A stretch of 64,000 nt of DNA. Origin: Leclercia sp. AS011. GTDB taxonomy: Bacteria > Pseudomonadota > Gammaproteobacteria > Enterobacterales > Enterobacteriaceae. The number at the start of each line of letters is the position of its first letter. Position 1 is the stretch's first letter. The notes below the pieces were generated by a model. That model made no database searches. It was not told the DNA's origin and worked only from the letters and a program-made list of their open reading frames with translations. Of this stretch, positions 1 through 10,286 are shown one piece after another. Position numbers and translations under genes: made by a program. The DNA lies in the NCBI RefSeq assembly GCF_037152535.1, contig NZ_JBBCMA010000007.1:143216-207215 (forward strand), given 5' to 3'.

Positions 1-446
1 ACCAGCGGCACCACCGGGCAACCCAGGCGGGCGGAGAGGGCGTCAACGTCGATGCGGATCTGCTGCTTCTCCGCGATATCGAGCATGTTCAGCGCCACCA
101 CGCAGGGGATGCCCAGCTCCAGCAGCTGCAACGTCAGGTAGAGGTTGCGCTCAAGGTTCGAGGCATCCACCACGTTGATCAGCAGGTCGGCGTCGCCGCT
201 CAGAATGTAGTGACAGGCGATCTGCTCATCCAGCGAGGTCTGGGAGGAGATGGTGGTTAACGAGTAAGTGCCGGGCAGATCGACGAGGGTGACCTGATTA
301 TCGGTGGTCGCAAACTGGCCCTCTTTCCGTTCGACCGTGACACCCGCCCAGTTTCCTACCCGCTGGCGTGCGCCAGTAAGCTGGTTAAATAACGTGGTCT
401 TGCCGGAATTTGGATTACCAATTAAGCCAATGGTGAGTTTTTTCAT
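1..446 (-). CDS. feoB: Ferrous iron transporter FeoB, N-terminal part (cut by window edge)
   Basis: FeoB is the inner-membrane Fe(II) permease; its cytosolic N-terminal G domain hydrolyses GTP and gates transport. Only about the first 148 codons are in the window and the gene runs off the left edge. The visible part is that G domain: a G1 P-loop GNPNSGKT at residues 10-17, the G3 motif DLPG near residue 57 and a G4 motif NMLD near residue 120. The ATG is at 446, 30 bp beyond the stop of feoA on the same strand, so the two genes form the usual feoAB operon. Membrane segments and any feoC lie outside the window. Confidence 0.97.
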   Translation of the reverse strand, partial: MKKLTIGLIGNPNSGKTTLFNQLTGARQRVGNWAGVTVERKEGQFATTDNQVTLVDLPGTYSLTTISSQTSLDEQIACHYILSGDADLLINVVDASNLERNLYLTLQLLELGIPCVVALNMLDIAEKQQIRIDVDALSARLGCPVVPL

Positions 447-476
447 TCTGTTCGACTCGCTACGGGAGCTGGCGTG

Positions 477-713
<237 letters not shown>

Positions 714-746
714 TTAACGGAAGGTTAAATAATCAACAGACACAAT

Positions 747-765
747 GGTAATGAGAATGGTTTCT
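747..765 (-). promoter_or_regulatory. Fur-box-like element upstream of feoA
   Basis: The stretch beginning GGTAATGAGAAT matches the 19-bp Fur consensus at about 12 of 19 positions by hand alignment, with the left half strongest. It lies 43-61 bp upstream of the feoA start, between the start codon and the FNR-like site. Fur control of feo is established in E. coli; this particular site is inferred. Confidence 0.45.
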
Positions 766-822
766 ATCATCAATATTAAATATGTGACGGAATGTAGCCA
801 GAGCCATTAATTTGCAGGCTGC

Positions 823-836
823 TTGACCTTGCTCAA
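823..836 (-). promoter_or_regulatory. FNR-like site upstream of feoA
   Basis: The sequence TTGACCTTGCTCAA is a near-palindrome that matches the FNR consensus TTGAT-N4-ATCAA at 8 of 10 defined positions. On the minus strand a TACATT hexamer (791-796) lies downstream at about the distance expected for a -10 element of an FNR-activated promoter. Anaerobic activation of feo by FNR is known in E. coli; the assignment here rests on sequence and position. Confidence 0.6.
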
Positions 837-909
837 TATTTGCGGAAGAAGTGAATGTGTTATTTGTTAATAAAGTGCTGACGAGGAGTTTTTTATTTGC
901 GGAATGATT

Positions 910-953
910 AAATAAAAAATAACAAATAAACCCTCTCCTCAAAGAGGAGAGGG
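910..953 (-). terminator. Rho-independent terminator of tex
   Basis: A perfect 10-bp inverted repeat (CCCTCTCCTC / GAGGAGAGGG) with a 3-nt loop occupies 931-953. It begins 7 bp past the tex stop on the minus strand and is followed on that strand by a T-rich tract (910-930). Confidence 0.85.
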
Positions 954-960
954 GAAATGA

Positions 961-3285
961 TTAACGCTTTTTACCCATCGCCGCCGCCAGCGCATCCATC
1001 ATCGCGCTGTTGCCGGAGGGCTGTGCTTCACGCCCGCGCGGTTTCGCCGCCGGACGCTGCTGCTGACGCGCATCGCTGTTACCGCCGCCGCGACGGGCAT
1101 TGGTCTCGCCAGGCTGCTCGTCCAGACGCATGGTCAGGGCGATACGCTTGCGCTGCAGGTCCACCTCCAGCACTTTGACCTTCACGATGTCGCCAGCTTT
1201 CACCACGGTGTGCGGATCTTCCACGAACTTGTCGGCAAGGGAGGAGATATGAACCAGACCATCCTGATGCACACCGATATCGACAAAGGCACCAAAGTTG
1301 GTGACGTTGGTGACTGCACCTTCCAGCACCATACCGGGCAGCAGGTCGTTCATGGTCTCCACGCCTTCGGCAAACTGCGCGGTTTTGAACTCCGGACGCG
1401 GGTCGCGGCCCGGCTTCTCCAGCTCTTTGATGATGTCGGATACCGTCGGCACGCCGAATTTCTCATCGGTGAAGTCGACCGCTTTCAGATTACGCAGCTC
1501 GCTGCTGTTGCCCATCAGGGTCTTCAGCGCCTGCTGGGTGGCCGCCAGAATACGTTCCACCACCGGATAGGCTTCCGGGTGAACGGTAGAGGCATCCAGC
1601 GGGTTGTCGCCGTGGTTGATACGCAGGAAGCCCGCGCACTGCTCGAACGCTTTCGGCCCCAGACGGCTTACCTTCAGCAGCTGCTGACGGTTCTGGAACT
1701 GGCCGTTCTCATCACGCCAGGCGACGATGTTCTGCGCCATCATGCGGGTTAAACCGGCCACGCGGGTCAGCAGGGCGACGGAGGCGGTGTTCAGGTCAAC
1801 GCCGACGGCGTTCACGCAGTCTTCCACCACCGCGTCCAGCTTACGCGCCAGCTGCGTCTGGCTGACGTCGTGCTGGTACTGGCCCACGCCAATGGATTTC
1901 GGGTCGATCTTCACCAGCTCGGCCAGCGGATCCTGCAGGCGACGGGCGATAGAGACCGCACCGCGCAGGGAGACGTCCAGATCCGGGAACTCCTGCGCCG
2001 CCAGCTCGGAGGCTGAGTACACGGACGCGCCCGCTTCGCTGACAATCACTTTCTGGGCCGTCACTTTCGGGAACTGCTTTTGCAGATCGAGGAAGAAACG
2101 CTCGGTTTCACGGGAGGCGGTACCGTTGCCGATCGCCACCAGCTCCACGTTATGCTTTTCGCACAGCGCCGCCACGGCCACGGCCGCTTTGGCTGCCTGG
2201 CCGGTGTGCGGGTAGATGGTGTCGGTAGCAACCAGCTTGCCGGTGCCATCTACCACCGCTACTTTCACGCCGGTACGCAGGCCCGGATCGAGACCCATGG
2301 TGGCGCGCAGGCCCGCCGGAGCGGCCATCAGCAGATCGTGCAGGTTACGGGCAAAGACGTTAATCGCCTCATCTTCGGCGCGCTCGCGCACGGTGCCCAT
2401 CAGTTCGGTTTCGAGGTGCATCAGCACCTTGATACGCCAGGTCCAGCTTACTACTCCTTTGCGCCAGCTATCCGCCGGGGCATTGTTCAGGCGCAGGCCG
2501 AGATGGTCGGTGATGATCTGCTCGCCGTGGCTCTCTTTCGGCGGCTCGTCAAACTGCGGGTCGGCGTTGAGGGAGAGCTGCAGCACCCCTTCGTTGCGGC
2601 CGCGGAACATCGCCAGCGCGCGGTGAGAAGGGGTGGTAGAAATCGGTTCGTGGTGATCGAAGTAGTCGCGGAATTTCGCCCCTTCTTCCTCTTTGCCGCT
2701 CACCACGGTGGAGACGATATGGGCATTCTTCCACAGGTAGTCACGCACTTTTGCCAGCAGGGCGGCGTCTTCGGCAAAACGCTCCATCAGAATGTAGCGT
2801 GCGCCGTCGAGAGCGGCTTTGGTGTCGGCCACGCCTTTTTCGGCATCGATAAACTTCGCGGCTTCGGTTTCCGGGTCGTGGGACGGCGTGGTCCACAGCA
2901 GATCCGCCAGCGGCTCAAGGCCCGCTTCAATGGCAATCTGCCCGCGGGTGCGGCGTTTCTGTTTGTACGGCAGGTAGAGGTCTTCGAGTTCGGTTTTATT
3001 CAGGGTACCGTTGATGGCTTTGGCCAGCTCGTCGGTCAGCTTGCCCTGTTCACCGATGGATTTCAGGATCGCCTGACGTCTGTCTTCCAGTTCACGCAGA
3101 TAGCCAAGGCGGGTCTCCAGGTTACGCAGCTGCGTATCATCCAGACCGCCAGTCACTTCCTTACGATAACGTGCGATAAACGGCACGGTGTTCCCTTCAT
3201 CAAGCAGGCGAACGGCAGCTTCTACCTGTTCAGCCCTGGCCTGAAGTTCACCCGCAATAATGCGGCAGAGCGAATCTTTCATCAT
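961..3285 (-). CDS. tex: Transcription accessory/RNA-binding protein Tex
   Basis: Tex (YhgF) is a conserved cytosolic nucleic-acid-binding protein linked to transcription. The 774-residue product has the usual length. In order it shows a helical N-terminal region, a YqgF/RNase H-like domain starting near residue 325 ([17 protein letters not shown]), helix-hairpin-helix motifs near residues 500-560, and a C-terminal S1 RNA-binding domain near 650-725. The tail is Arg/Gly-rich, ending in GKKR. The first two codons are both ATG (3285 and 3282), so the exact start could be three bases shorter. It lies downstream of greB on the same strand. Confidence 0.97.
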   Translation of the reverse strand: MMKDSLCRIIAGELQARAEQVEAAVRLLDEGNTVPFIARYRKEVTGGLDDTQLRNLETRLGYLRELEDRRQAILKSIGEQGKLTDELAKAINGTLNKTELEDLYLPYKQKRRTRGQIAIEAGLEPLADLLWTTPSHDPETEAAKFIDAEKGVADTKAALDGARYILMERFAEDAALLAKVRDYLWKNAHIVSTVVSGKEEEGAKFRDYFDHHEPISTTPSHRALAMFRGRNEGVLQLSLNADPQFDEPPKESHGEQIITDHLGLRLNNAPADSWRKGVVSWTWRIKVLMHLETELMGTVRERAEDEAINVFARNLHDLLMAAPAGLRATMGLDPGLRTGVKVAVVDGTGKLVATDTIYPHTGQAAKAAVAVAALCEKHNVELVAIGNGTASRETERFFLDLQKQFPKVTAQKVIVSEAGASVYSASELAAQEFPDLDVSLRGAVSIARRLQDPLAELVKIDPKSIGVGQYQHDVSQTQLARKLDAVVEDCVNAVGVDLNTASVALLTRVAGLTRMMAQNIVAWRDENGQFQNRQQLLKVSRLGPKAFEQCAGFLRINHGDNPLDASTVHPEAYPVVERILAATQQALKTLMGNSSELRNLKAVDFTDEKFGVPTVSDIIKELEKPGRDPRPEFKTAQFAEGVETMNDLLPGMVLEGAVTNVTNFGAFVDIGVHQDGLVHISSLADKFVEDPHTVVKAGDIVKVKVLEVDLQRKRIALTMRLDEQPGETNARRGGGNSDARQQQRPAAKPRGREAQPSGNSAMMDALAAAMGKKR

Positions 3286-3386
3286 GGCTATTTCATCTTG
3301 TGGGTCGAAAAATCAGGGGATAGTTATACGGACTGGCACGGCAAAATGCCAGCCGCTGCGCCAGGCTCTCAGATTGTTCCGGCGGG

Positions 3387-3860
3387 TTATTTCACATAGT
3401 CGATGGCGTTCACATACCAGGTCGCTTCCCCGGCGGGGGTCTGCACGACGGCCAGATCGCCGACCTCTTTTTTCAGCAGCGCCCGGGCCATTGGCGAGTC
3501 GATGGAGATGTAATCCTTACGACCAAAAATTTCATCGTAGCCGACAATTCGAAAGCGCTTGAGATCGCCGTCGTCGTTTTCGATCTCCACCCACGCGCCG
3601 AAGAAGACTTTGCCCTCCTGCTGCGGGGAGTAATCGACAATTTTCAGGTGCTCAAGGCATTTGGTCAGATACCGCACCCGGCGGTCGATTTCGCGCAGCC
3701 GTTTCTTGTTGTACTGGTAGTCGGCGTTTTCGCTGCGATCGCCCAGGCTTGCGGCCCAGGTCACTTTTTTTGTCACCTCCGGGCGCTCTTCCCGCCACAG
3801 CGTGTCCATCTCTTTCTTCAGATTTTCATACCCTTCGCGGGTGATCAGGGGCGTTTTCAT
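3387..3860 (-). CDS. greB: Transcript cleavage elongation factor GreB
   Basis: GreB enters the secondary channel of backtracked RNA polymerase and stimulates cleavage of the nascent RNA 3' end. The 157-residue product has the N-terminal coiled-coil hairpin, with the conserved acidic tip in GDRSENADY (about residues 41-49), followed by the C-terminal FKBP-like globular domain. It is divergent from ompR, which is the conserved arrangement. The start at 3860 gives the canonical N-terminus MKTPLITREGY. Confidence 0.97.
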   Translation of the reverse strand: MKTPLITREGYENLKKEMDTLWREERPEVTKKVTWAASLGDRSENADYQYNKKRLREIDRRVRYLTKCLEHLKIVDYSPQQEGKVFFGAWVEIENDDGDLKRFRIVGYDEIFGRKDYISIDSPMARALLKKEVGDLAVVQTPAGEATWYVNAIDYVK

Positions 3861-4087
3861 ACTCTGGCCTTACGACTTAGGTTGCATACCTTGCGCACAT
3901 TACGTATCACTTAGCGTAACAGACAAGATTAATAATGAGTTATGTGACGAATTGTGCAGATAAGCTCCTGTAAAATATGCTTTGTAACAATTTCGACTAG
4001 AATTTATACCAGAATTAGCTGGTCGTGGACGTGCACTTTTTTAGAATACGCTGTTCAAGATTATCCGAACCTTTGGGAGTACTGACA
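3861..4087. promoter_or_regulatory. greB/ompR divergent promoter region
   Basis: This 227-bp gap must hold the greB promoter on the minus strand and the ompR-envZ promoter(s) on the plus strand. It is AT-rich compared with its neighbours. A TGTGA half-site occurs near 3953 but lacks a matching second half, so I do not call a CRP site. No single promoter can be fixed by eye. Confidence 0.5.
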
Positions 4088-6150
<2,063 letters not shown>

Positions 6151-6157
6151 AAAATAA

Positions 6158-6233
6158 GCCGGGTGGCGGCTTCGCCTTACCCGGCCTACGTTCAGGTTTT
6201 TTATAGGCCGGGTAAGCGCAGCGCCACCCGGCA
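6158..6233. repeat. Pair of inverted REP-like elements (BIME) between envZ and pckA
   Basis: Two REP-type palindromic units of about 30 bp face each other. Unit 1 (6158-6190) starts GCCGGGTGGCGG and ends TTACCCGGCCTACG. Unit 2 (6204-6233) starts TAGGCCGGGTAAG and ends GCCACCCGGC. They sit in the short gap between the convergent genes envZ and pckA and probably act as transcript end or stabiliser structures. Confidence 0.85.
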
Positions 6234-6239
6234 CAGTCT

Positions 6240-7859
6240 CTACAGCTTAGGCCCCGCACTCACCAATGCCGCACCCGCTGGCGTATCGGTGTACTTCTCG
6301 AAGTTTTCCACGAACAGTTTCGCCAGAGTAGTGGCTTTTTCCTGCCACTGCTCCGGTGACGCGTAGGTGTTGCGCGGGTCGAGAATATGGCTGTCCACGC
6401 CCGGCAGTTCGGTCGGGATCGCCAGGTCGAACATTGGCAGGGTGAAGGTTTCCGCTTCGTCCAGGGAACCGTTCAGAATGGCGTCGATAATGGCGCGGGT
6501 ATCTTTGATGGAGATACGTTTGCCGGTGCCGTTCCAGCCGGTGTTCACCAGATACGCCTGAGCACCTGCGGCCTGCATGCGTTTCACCAGCACTTCGGCG
6601 TACTGGGTCGGGTGCAGCGACAGGAAGGCTGCGCCGAAGCAGGCGGAGAAGGTTGGGGTCGGCTCAGTCACGCCGCGCTCGGTACCGGCCAGCTTGGCGG
6701 TAAAACCGGAGAGGAAGTGATACTGGGTCTGGCTGGCGGTCAGGCGTGAAACCGGCGGCAGCACGCCGAACGCGTCGGCGGTGAGGAAGATCACCTTGGT
6801 CGCGTGGCCTGCTTTCGACACCGGCTTAACAATGTTGTCGATGTGGTAGATAGGGTAGCTGACGCGGGTGTTTTCGGTTTTGGACGCATCGTCAAAATCG
6901 ACCGACCCGTCGGCACGCACCGTCACGTTCTCCAGCAGCGCATCGCGGCGGATCGCCTGGAAGATATCCGGCTCCGCTTCTGCCGACAGACGAATAGTCT
7001 TGGCGTAGCAGCCGCCTTCGAAGTTGAATACCCCGTCATCATCCCAGCCGTGTTCGTCATCGCCGATCAGGCGGCGTTTCGGATCGGTGGAGAGGGTGGT
7101 TTTACCGGTGCCGGACAGGCCGAAGAACACCGCCACGTCGCCTTTCTCGCCCACGTTCGCCGAGCAGTGCATCGAGGCAATGCCCTGGAGCGGCAGCAGG
7201 TAGTTCATCACCGAGAACATCCCTTTCTTCATTTCGCCGCCGTACCAGGTCCCGCCGATCAGCTGGATACGCTCCGTCAGGTTAAAGGCGACGAAGTTTT
7301 CTGAGTTCAGACCCTGCTCTTTCCAGTTCGGGTTGGTGCATTTCGCACCGTTCATCACCACGAAGTCAGGTTCGAAGCTCTGCAGCTCTTCATCGGTGGG
7401 GCGAATGAACATGTTCTTCACGAAATGCGCCTGCCAGGCGACTTCGGTGATAAAGCGAACGGAAAGGCGGGTGTCGGCGTTGGCGCCGCAGTAAGCATCG
7501 ATGATGAACAGACGCTTGCCGGAGAGTTGTTGGGTGACGAGGGTTTTCAGCTGCTGCCAGACTTCCGGGGAGATCGCTTTATTGTCGTTCTTCCCTTTGC
7601 CGTTATCCGCCCACCACAGGGTGTCGCGGGTGGTGTCGTCACGGACAATGTACTTATCTTTCGGCGAACGGCCGGTAAAAATACCGGTGTCGACAGCGAT
7701 AGCGCCGGTGGTCGTCAATATACCGCGTTCGTATCCTTCCAGTGCTGGATTGAGCTCTTCCTGATACAGCGTATCGTAATCGGGGTTGTAGACGATATCG
7801 TGAGCGTCGTTGATACCATAAGCCTTGAGATCCTGCGGGGTTAAACCATTAACACGCAT
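6240..7859 (-). CDS. pckA: Phosphoenolpyruvate carboxykinase (ATP)
   Basis: PckA converts oxaloacetate and ATP to phosphoenolpyruvate, CO2 and ADP, the entry step of gluconeogenesis. The product is 539 residues against 540 in E. coli. The kinase P-loop [11 protein letters not shown] lies at about residues 246-256, followed by the metal-binding segment [11 protein letters not shown]. The start at 7859 is preceded on the minus strand by a good AAGGAG ribosome site. A CRP-like site about 125 bp upstream fits catabolite control. Confidence 0.98.
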   Translation of the reverse strand: MRVNGLTPQDLKAYGINDAHDIVYNPDYDTLYQEELNPALEGYERGILTTTGAIAVDTGIFTGRSPKDKYIVRDDTTRDTLWWADNGKGKNDNKAISPEVWQQLKTLVTQQLSGKRLFIIDAYCGANADTRLSVRFITEVAWQAHFVKNMFIRPTDEELQSFEPDFVVMNGAKCTNPNWKEQGLNSENFVAFNLTERIQLIGGTWYGGEMKKGMFSVMNYLLPLQGIASMHCSANVGEKGDVAVFFGLSGTGKTTLSTDPKRRLIGDDEHGWDDDGVFNFEGGCYAKTIRLSAEAEPDIFQAIRRDALLENVTVRADGSVDFDDASKTENTRVSYPIYHIDNIVKPVSKAGHATKVIFLTADAFGVLPPVSRLTASQTQYHFLSGFTAKLAGTERGVTEPTPTFSACFGAAFLSLHPTQYAEVLVKRMQAAGAQAYLVNTGWNGTGKRISIKDTRAIIDAILNGSLDEAETFTLPMFDLAIPTELPGVDSHILDPRNTYASPEQWQEKATTLAKLFVENFEKYTDTPAGAALVSAGPKL

Positions 7860-7979
7860 ATCACTGCTCCTTAGCCAATATATACTGCCTGAAATTGTAG
7901 GGTTTTTCCTCGAATGTTAACCGCGACCGGGCTCATAGATTTGCGTATCTGGACAAAAACCCTTTATGACGGAAAACGC

Positions 7980-7995
7980 TGTGACTCCTGTCACT
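7980..7995 (-). promoter_or_regulatory. CRP-binding site upstream of pckA
   Basis: The core TGTGACTCCTGTCACT matches the CRP consensus TGTGA-N6-TCACA with a single mismatch. Its centre lies 128 bp upstream of the pckA start. cAMP-CRP activation of pckA is known in E. coli. Confidence 0.75.
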
Positions 7996-8203
7996 TCGCG
8001 GAGCAGATTATGGCAGGAATCACTTTTTGGTTGGCGAAAATGTTCTGAAAAGGTTAATTGCTGGTAAATTTAACTACGAGAATGTGAGTGTAAGCGCATA
8101 CATGAAAGAAAATTACGAAAGACTTACATTACTGATAACGATTCAGCAGAACTGGCAGGAATAGTGAATAAAAAGAAAGGGTAGCCGAGCAGAGGGAAAG
8201 GTC

Positions 8204-8227
8204 AACTGCCCCCTTCAGAGGGCAGTT
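8204..8227 (-). terminator. Terminator-like hairpin after hslO
   Basis: An 8-bp inverted repeat (AACTGCCC / GGGCAGTT) begins 12 bp past the hslO stop on the minus strand. The following minus-strand sequence is pyrimidine-rich but has no uninterrupted T run, so intrinsic termination may be weak. Confidence 0.45.
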
Positions 8228-8238
8228 AACGGGACAAC

Positions 8239-9117
8239 TTAGTGCAACTGAGGATCGGCCGGGGAGGCGTTATTACGGATCTCAGCAATGTCCATCGCGT
8301 TGAAGACGTAATGCGAACCGCAATAGTCGCAGTGCATGTCGATCTCGCCCTCTTCGGCCATGATGCTGTCGATCTCTTCATCCGGCAGGGTTTTCAGCGC
8401 GCCCGCACAGCGTTCACGGGAGCAGGTGCATTTGAACTCGACGTCCTGCGGATCGTACAGCGTCACCTCTTCTTCGTGGTACAAACGCCACAGCACTTCG
8501 TTCGCTGGCAGAGTCAGCAGCTCTTCGGCTTTGATGGTTTCGGTCAGCGTTGCCAGATGCTCGAAATCATTGGTCTGAGCATCCTGCGCAGGCAGCACCT
8601 GGAGCAGCATACCGCCGGCTGCAGGCTGGCCATCCACTTCACCGGTACGGATGAACAGGCGGGTTGGCAGCTGTTCGGAACGCATGAAGTAATCTTCCAG
8701 GCAGGCGGCAAGCGTATCGCCTTCCAGACCGACCACGCCCTGATAGCGTTCACCCTCTTCCGGAGAGATGGTGATCACCAGGTAGCCGTTACCGACCAGG
8801 GTTTTCAGGTCTGCGCCTTCCGGGATCTCGCCCTGTACGCGCGCCACGCCGCGCATCTGCTGCTGGTTATTGCCGTTGATCACCGCCAGGCTCATCGGGC
8901 CATCACCCTGCAGCTGCACGGTAATATCACCGGCAAATTTCAGGGTGGCGGTCAGCAGGCTGGTGGCAACCAGCAGCTCGCCCAGCACGGTTTTGACCGG
9001 CTGCGGGTAGTTGTGGTTTTCCAGGATCTGTTTCCAGGTTTCGGATACCGTCACCAGCTCGCCGCGAACGGCAAATTGTTCAAACAGATAGCGGTGTAAT
9101 TGGTCGTGTTGGGCCAT
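8239..9117 (-). CDS. hslO: Redox-regulated holdase chaperone Hsp33
   Basis: Hsp33 is a cytosolic holdase that is activated when oxidative stress releases its zinc and forms disulfides. The chosen product has 292 residues, the E. coli length. The C-terminal redox switch shows the zinc cysteines as CTC (232, 234) and CDYC (265, 268). The frame is open to 9144, and ATGs lie at 9144, 9123 and 9117. Only the ATG at 9117 ([11 protein letters not shown]) has a GAGAG ribosome site at proper spacing and matches the family start. It follows hslR closely, forming the hslRO heat-shock pair. Confidence 0.95.
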   Translation of the reverse strand: MAQHDQLHRYLFEQFAVRGELVTVSETWKQILENHNYPQPVKTVLGELLVATSLLTATLKFAGDITVQLQGDGPMSLAVINGNNQQQMRGVARVQGEIPEGADLKTLVGNGYLVITISPEEGERYQGVVGLEGDTLAACLEDYFMRSEQLPTRLFIRTGEVDGQPAAGGMLLQVLPAQDAQTNDFEHLATLTETIKAEELLTLPANEVLWRLYHEEEVTLYDPQDVEFKCTCSRERCAGALKTLPDEEIDSIMAEEGEIDMHCDYCGSHYVFNAMDIAEIRNNASPADPQLH

Positions 9118-9140
9118 AGTCATCTCTCGTTCAGCAAGAA

Positions 9141-9542
9141 TCACTCATTCTCGCCATTTTTAAATTTAATCAGATCGCGACGCTCTTTCTTGTCCGGTCG
9201 CCTGTCGGGATGCGGCATGGTCAGGGCATTCAGCTTGCGCGCCTGCGCCATCTTCTCGCGCTTTTCAACGCTTTCTGCCGTCTCTTCATACAGGGTGCTG
9301 GCTTCCGTTGCCGGGCGACGCTGTTCGGTGACGTTTTTCACGATCACCGTCCGTTCGTCGTTGCCCTGACGCAGGGTCAGGGTGGCGTTCAGCTCCACGA
9401 GCTTGCTCGGTTTGCTGCGCTGCCCGTTGTAATGCACTTTGCCGCCTTCAATCATTTCCCGGGCGAGGGCGCGCGTTTTGTAAAAGCGGGCAGCCCACAG
9501 CCATTTGTCCAGTCTTACCCCTTCGGAGGGCTTCTCTTTCAT
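9141..9542 (-). CDS. hslR: Ribosome-associated heat shock protein Hsp15
   Basis: Hsp15 binds free 50S subunits that carry a stalled nascent peptidyl-tRNA and helps recycle them. The 133-residue product has an N-terminal S4-type RNA-binding domain (about residues 8-70, including [19 protein letters not shown]) and a highly basic tail. Its start overlaps the yrfG stop by 4 bp on the same strand, indicating translational coupling. Confidence 0.96.
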   Translation of the reverse strand: MKEKPSEGVRLDKWLWAARFYKTRALAREMIEGGKVHYNGQRSKPSKLVELNATLTLRQGNDERTVIVKNVTEQRRPATEASTLYEETAESVEKREKMAQARKLNALTMPHPDRRPDKKERRDLIKFKNGENE

Positions 9543-10222
9543 GGCTTCTCCTTCACGGTGAGTGAGGGGATCATCCGGCGATAGTCGTTCAGCCCCGGAT
9601 GCCGCAGATAGCTTTTTTCAGCCAGGCCAGAATCAGGATTGGTGACGCCAAGGCAATAGCGAATGCCAAATTTTGCCGCCGCATCCAGAATGGGTTCGCT
9701 GTCATCAATGAACAACGTTCTTTCTGGCTGCAGGCCGGTCTCTTCTGCCACCGCCTGCCACAATCGCTGATCCTCTTTCGGATAACCAAATGTGTGGGTG
9801 GAAAGTAATAAATCAAGGTGTGAGGCCAGGCCGGTATGTTCCAGCTTCACCGCCAGATTATGCGGATGCGCGTTGGTCAGCAGTATGCGCCGCTTGCCGC
9901 TCGCTTTCAGGGCATCGAGAAAGGGAACGGTATCTTCACGCAGCACGGCGTGCGGGCCCTGCGCGGTGGTCATCGCGCAAATATCCAGACCGAGGCGTTC
10001 GCTCCAGTAGTCCAGGCAGTACCAGTTTAGCGTATGTTGTACGGCGGTATATTGCTGGCGGATGAATTCCTGCGCCTCTGCCGGGGAGATCCCCTGCTGC
10101 TCGCCGTAGGTCTCCGGCACCAGTTTTTGCCAGAAGTGGTTATCAAAAGCGAGATCGAGCAGCGTGCCGTCCATATCCAGCAGGACGGTATCGACCTCCT
10201 GCCAGGCGATATCAAAATGCAT
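9539..10222 (-). CDS. yrfG: HAD-family GMP/IMP nucleotidase YrfG
   Basis: YrfG is a haloacid-dehalogenase-like phosphatase; the E. coli enzyme hydrolyses purine 5'-nucleotides such as GMP and IMP. HAD motif I is LLDMDGTLLD near residues 14-23, motif II is around LLTNAH, and motif IV is the acidic FIDDSE. The frame is open to 10267, but the ATG at 10222 (MHFDIAWQEVDT) aligns with the E. coli start, giving 227 residues. It is the first gene of a yrfG-hslR-hslO group. Confidence 0.93.
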   Translation of the reverse strand: MHFDIAWQEVDTVLLDMDGTLLDLAFDNHFWQKLVPETYGEQQGISPAEAQEFIRQQYTAVQHTLNWYCLDYWSERLGLDICAMTTAQGPHAVLREDTVPFLDALKASGKRRILLTNAHPHNLAVKLEHTGLASHLDLLLSTHTFGYPKEDQRLWQAVAEETGLQPERTLFIDDSEPILDAAAKFGIRYCLGVTNPDSGLAEKSYLRHPGLNDYRRMIPSLTVKEKP

Positions 10223-10286
10223 GGGGGAAAACTCCAGCCAGAAGAAACGTGCGCGACAGGGTAGCATATCCTGCCGCGCGGGAGCG

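Larger units (their letters stand above)
7860..8238. promoter_or_regulatory. pckA upstream region (379 bp, no gene)
   Basis: This gap between hslO and pckA, both on the minus strand, contains the pckA promoter region with a CRP site (7980-7995) and a hairpin beyond the hslO stop (8204-8227). In E. coli K-12 this interval is occupied by yhgE; here I see no trace of a long membrane-protein frame. A 20-codon plus-strand frame at 8102-8164 has no ribosome site and is not called. Confidence 0.6.

Noticed and set aside
733-942. 69-codon minus-strand frame between tex and feoA
   Set aside because: It runs through the feo promoter elements, has no ribosome site and no family resemblance.
2080-3399. 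Long plus-strand open frame (439 codons) opposite tex
   Set aside because: It is wholly antisense to the highly conserved tex gene, has no ribosome site, and its composition follows from GC-rich codons on the other strand.
3953-3970. Possible CRP site before ompR (TGTGACGAATTGTGCA)
   Set aside because: Only one half-site matches; the second half shares too few bases with TCACA.
8102-8164. 20-codon plus-strand frame MKENYERLTLLITIQQNWQE
   Set aside because: No Shine-Dalgarno and no recognised relative; probably chance in an AT-rich promoter region.
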